A DNA stretch of 64,000 bases from Microcyclospora pomicola. Its lineage: Eukaryota > Ascomycota > Dothideomycetes > Capnodiales. The stretch is taken from assembly GCA_002786065.1 (NCBI GenBank), contig NHNY01000010.1, positions 1-64,000 on the forward strand. Reading direction: 5' to 3'. This document shows positions 61,467 to 64,000 of the stretch, one piece after another (the stretch's first letter is position 1; each line of letters starts with the position of its first letter). The translations under genes and the position numbers were made by a program. The notes under the pieces were generated by a model. It saw only the letters and a list, made by a program, of their open reading frames with translations. It did no database searches and had not been told where the DNA came from.

Positions 61467-64000
61467 ATGGCGATTCTCGAGCGCATGTTCTCCCGGAGGA
61501 GGAAGAGTAGACAAGTGAACGGTGCCTCGAATGGTGCTGCGAATGCTTCCACCAATGGCACCACCAATGGTACCGTCAAAGAGGAGGACGTCGGAAACCC
61601 TAGCGACCTTGCGAAAGTCACGGCAAATGGGTCTACCAATGGCTATACAAACGGCGTCAATGGCAAAACCCATGTGAAATCGGCCGACGAAGCTCAAGGG
61701 CGGTATCCAGATCCACCAGTGAGTTGTCGCTTCTCCTCACATACGAGAACTGCCAATGTGCTGATTATACCAGAATCATGGAGAGTCCCGCAAAGACGTT
61801 GGCGAAGCCTTGGATTCATTCATGGGCTTGGTCAGCCATATGATGAGACCACTCCCACAGCAGAACGGTGACGGTACTTATGTTGCGCCAGAAGCCAAGC
61901 ACGCAAGCCATATGAAAGAGCTGCACGCCCTCGGCTTCAAGGATTACAAGACATTGGTCGATTACGTGTCGGTCGGACACAATGCCGTTGATGACAAGAC
62001 AATGCTTATGGAGCGTGAGTGCATGCAGATCTTCACAAGACGCGAATAAAGCTGATAGGTATCGCTTGAAGGCGTCATCCAGCTTGTGGCCAAACTTCCA
62101 GAGGACTCCGACGTTCGAAAGAAGATGACCGGGCAATTTGTTGACCAGCTCTTCAACTCCGTCCAACATCCACCACTCTCCTACCTTGGTGATAAGTTCA
62201 AGTACCGCCAAGCGGATGGCGTAGGTTGCTCTTGTGAATCTTCGATTGAATGCGGTCACTAATCTGGTTGCAGTCAAACAACAACATCATGTGTCCGTGC
62301 CAATGTCACTTTCCAATTGATGCAGTCTGATCTGACTGTTTCTTAGATCCTCACATTGGAGCAGCCAATACTCCATATGCCCGCACTGTGCAGGCTACCT
62401 CTATACAGTTCGTGCGCCTTTCCGATCCCACTTGACCGATACTGACATGCCTTGGCCAACCATGAAGACCTGGTGCCATGCCCGATCCTGGGTTGATCTT
62501 CGACAGTCTATTTGCGCGCGAAAAGTTTGAGCCACATCCAAACAACAATTCCAGTATCATCTTCTACTGGGCATCTCTCATCATCCACGATTGCTTCCAG
62601 ACCGACCACGAGGATTTTAATTTGTCGAAGACGTCCAGTTATCTCGATCTCTCGACTCTCTATGGAGACACACAGGAAGATCAAGATATGATTCGAACAT
62701 TCAAGGATGGCAAGCTGAAGCCTGACTGCTTCGCCGAGGATCGTCTTCTCCTGTTCCCACCGGTATGACCTTTTGGCGAGCGACGTATTTCAAGGCTGAC
62801 CGAAGTCAGGGCTGTGGTGTCATTCTCATCATGTTCAACCGGTTTCATAACGAGTGCGCATCAAATCTAGCTTTGATCAACGAGAATGGACGTTTCACAC
62901 CCCCAAGAGAAGGGCTGTCCGAAGAAGCAGCTGCAAAGGCGTGGAAGAAGTATGATAATGATATCTTCCAGACTGCACGACTTATAACCTGCGGTCTTTA
63001 CGTAAGTGTTTTACCGAAGACGATGGATGTCATTCAGACTGACCCGATGTAAGATGAACATCACGCTTATCGACTATGTCCGAACCATTGTCAACCTCAC
63101 GCGGAGCAACACCACCTGGACTCTTGATCCTCGTGTTCACCTTTCCGACACTCTCTTCGGCGACGATGGAACTCCACGCGGCACAGGTAATCAGGTCTCG
63201 GCCGAGTTCAACCTCGTCTACCGCTGGCACTCTGCGATCTCTGATCGTGACGACAAGTGGACCCAGGCTTTGTTCAAGAAGGTTTGGGGTAAGCCTGCAG
63301 AAGAGGTGTCAATGCCGGAGCTTATGATGGGACTTCACAAGCTGGAAGCGGAAATGCCGGCAGATCCGCAGATGCGTGAGTTTAACGGCATGAAACGTGG
63401 AGCTGATGGCAAGTTCAACGATGATGAGCTTGTGGAGATTTGGGCATCATCTTGTGAGGACATCGCAGGTACGCAAATGATTTACCATATGGGCGGGACT
63501 TGACTCGCGCACCGAGTGGTGGTGCTCGATGCTGGGAAAAGTGTTATGCTTGTACACGGCGTGTACTGACTATGCCACCTAGGACGCTTTGGAGCGAACC
63601 ACGTCCCAAAGGCTCTTCGCGCCATCGACATACTCGGCATGCGGCAGGCCAGGGCCTGGGACTTAGCCTCACTGAATGAGTTTCGCAAGTTCTTTGGGCT
63701 TCAAGTATGGCAATTCTATTCAGAGATGTTACATCAGATTGACTAATGAGATATAGCCTCATCGGACATTCGAAGATATCAACCCAGACCCAAAGGTCGC
63801 CACGCAACTCCGTCACCTCTACGAGGAACCTGACCGTGTCGAGTTGTACACCGGTCTCGTCGCCGAAAGCGCAAAACAGCCGATGCAGTCCGGTGGTCCT
63901 TTGAGTGATGTCGGAGTTGGTATCTGCCCAACACATTCCACATCCCGCGCCATCTTGTCGGATGCTGTTGCTCTGGTCAGAGGCGACAGATTCTACACTG
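61467..64000 (+). CDS. Psi-producing oxygenase / linoleate diol synthase (5' part, runs off the window)
   Basis: Ten exons visible: 61467-61718, 61774-62014, 62072-62220, 62274-62292, 62347-62407, 62468-62762, 62810-63001, 63054-63468, 63583-63704, 63757-64000+. The Ppo N-terminal domain is a heme peroxidase-like fatty-acid dioxygenase that makes hydroperoxy-linoleate or -oleate; a C-terminal P450-type isomerase usually follows and would lie outside. Visible marks: NIMYPHIGAANTPYARTVQA, PGAMPDPGLIFDSLFAR, distal heme His in WASLIIHDCFQTDHED, YLDLSTLYGDTQEDQDMIRT, FNRFHNE, and the catalytic Tyr and proximal His in EFNLVYRWHSAIS. The N-terminus is low-complexity Asn/Gly/Thr. Exon 4 is only 19 nt. 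Ppo oxylipins control sporulation balance and secondary metabolism in Aspergillus. Confidence 0.93.

Noticed and set aside
1-64000. CRISPR arrays, bacterial operons, rRNA genes
   Set aside because: None seen; the window is eukaryotic nuclear DNA, and its repeats lack CRISPR spacing.

Overview
The window is nuclear DNA of a filamentous ascomycete. Introns are short (about 47-190 nt) with GTRNGT donors and CTAAC/CTRAC branch sites. Gene families are typical of Pezizomycotina: a Zn2Cys6 regulator, a Ppo-type fatty-acid oxygenase, PrpD, a Dbf2/Sid2 kinase and Mic19. Repetitive stretches carry a CpA-to-TpA signature like repeat-induced point mutation (RIP). A Dothideomycete is my inference from protein style and gene content; I cannot prove it from one window.

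Layout. 1-2.5 kb: two divergent histone H3-family genes, one shaped like centromeric H3 (CenH3) and one like canonical H3 with an N-terminal extension. They sit among at least a dozen copies of the decamer TGCCAATCAC. 2.6-4.5 kb: RIP-like degenerate repeat of unassigned family. 4.6-36.4 kb: a dense block of conserved housekeeping genes: a GATOR2/SEACAT WD40-RING subunit (Mtc5/WDR59-like), glutathione synthetase, 2-methylcitrate dehydratase, glucosamine-6-phosphate acetyltransferase (Gna1), tRNA Um44 methyltransferase (Trm44), an Arg/Asp-rich Gly-zipper protein next to a 38-base assembly gap, an RGS protein with three membrane helices, NAC beta, an intron-bearing tRNA-Ala(AGC), Mic19, an Naa50-like acetyltransferase, a Dbf2/Sid2 kinase, a membrane-anchored histidine acid phosphatase, a NIPA-type magnesium transporter and Rab escort protein (Mrs6). 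36.7-46.3 kb: a Zn2Cys6 regulator, a very large RRM protein and Fmp46. 46.56-49.50 kb: a degenerate PIF/Harbinger DNA transposon with 22-bp perfect terminal inverted repeats and a TAA target duplication, inserted in the divergent promoter region between Fmp46 and a sugar transporter. 50.2-55.9 kb: sugar transporter, PRCC-like protein and a Gal80-like Gfo/Idh/MocA protein. 55.9-57.2 kb: repeat-rich gap with a fragmentary exon. 57.3-64 kb: a seven-exon DUF2235 (phospholipase-like) gene, divergent from a Ppo/linoleate diol synthase gene that runs off the right edge.

Most genes are unrelated housekeeping functions. Two functional groupings can be proposed: the paired H3-type genes with shared CCAAT-type repeats, and the divergent DUF2235/Ppo pair (possible lipid release followed by fatty-acid oxygenation).

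The strongest points for follow-up are the H3-variant pair with its oriented decamer arrays, and a predicted one-nucleotide exon (position 23272) in the NAC beta gene. Spliced models were built by hand from splice signals, reading phase and family conservation. All multi-exon models close in frame.
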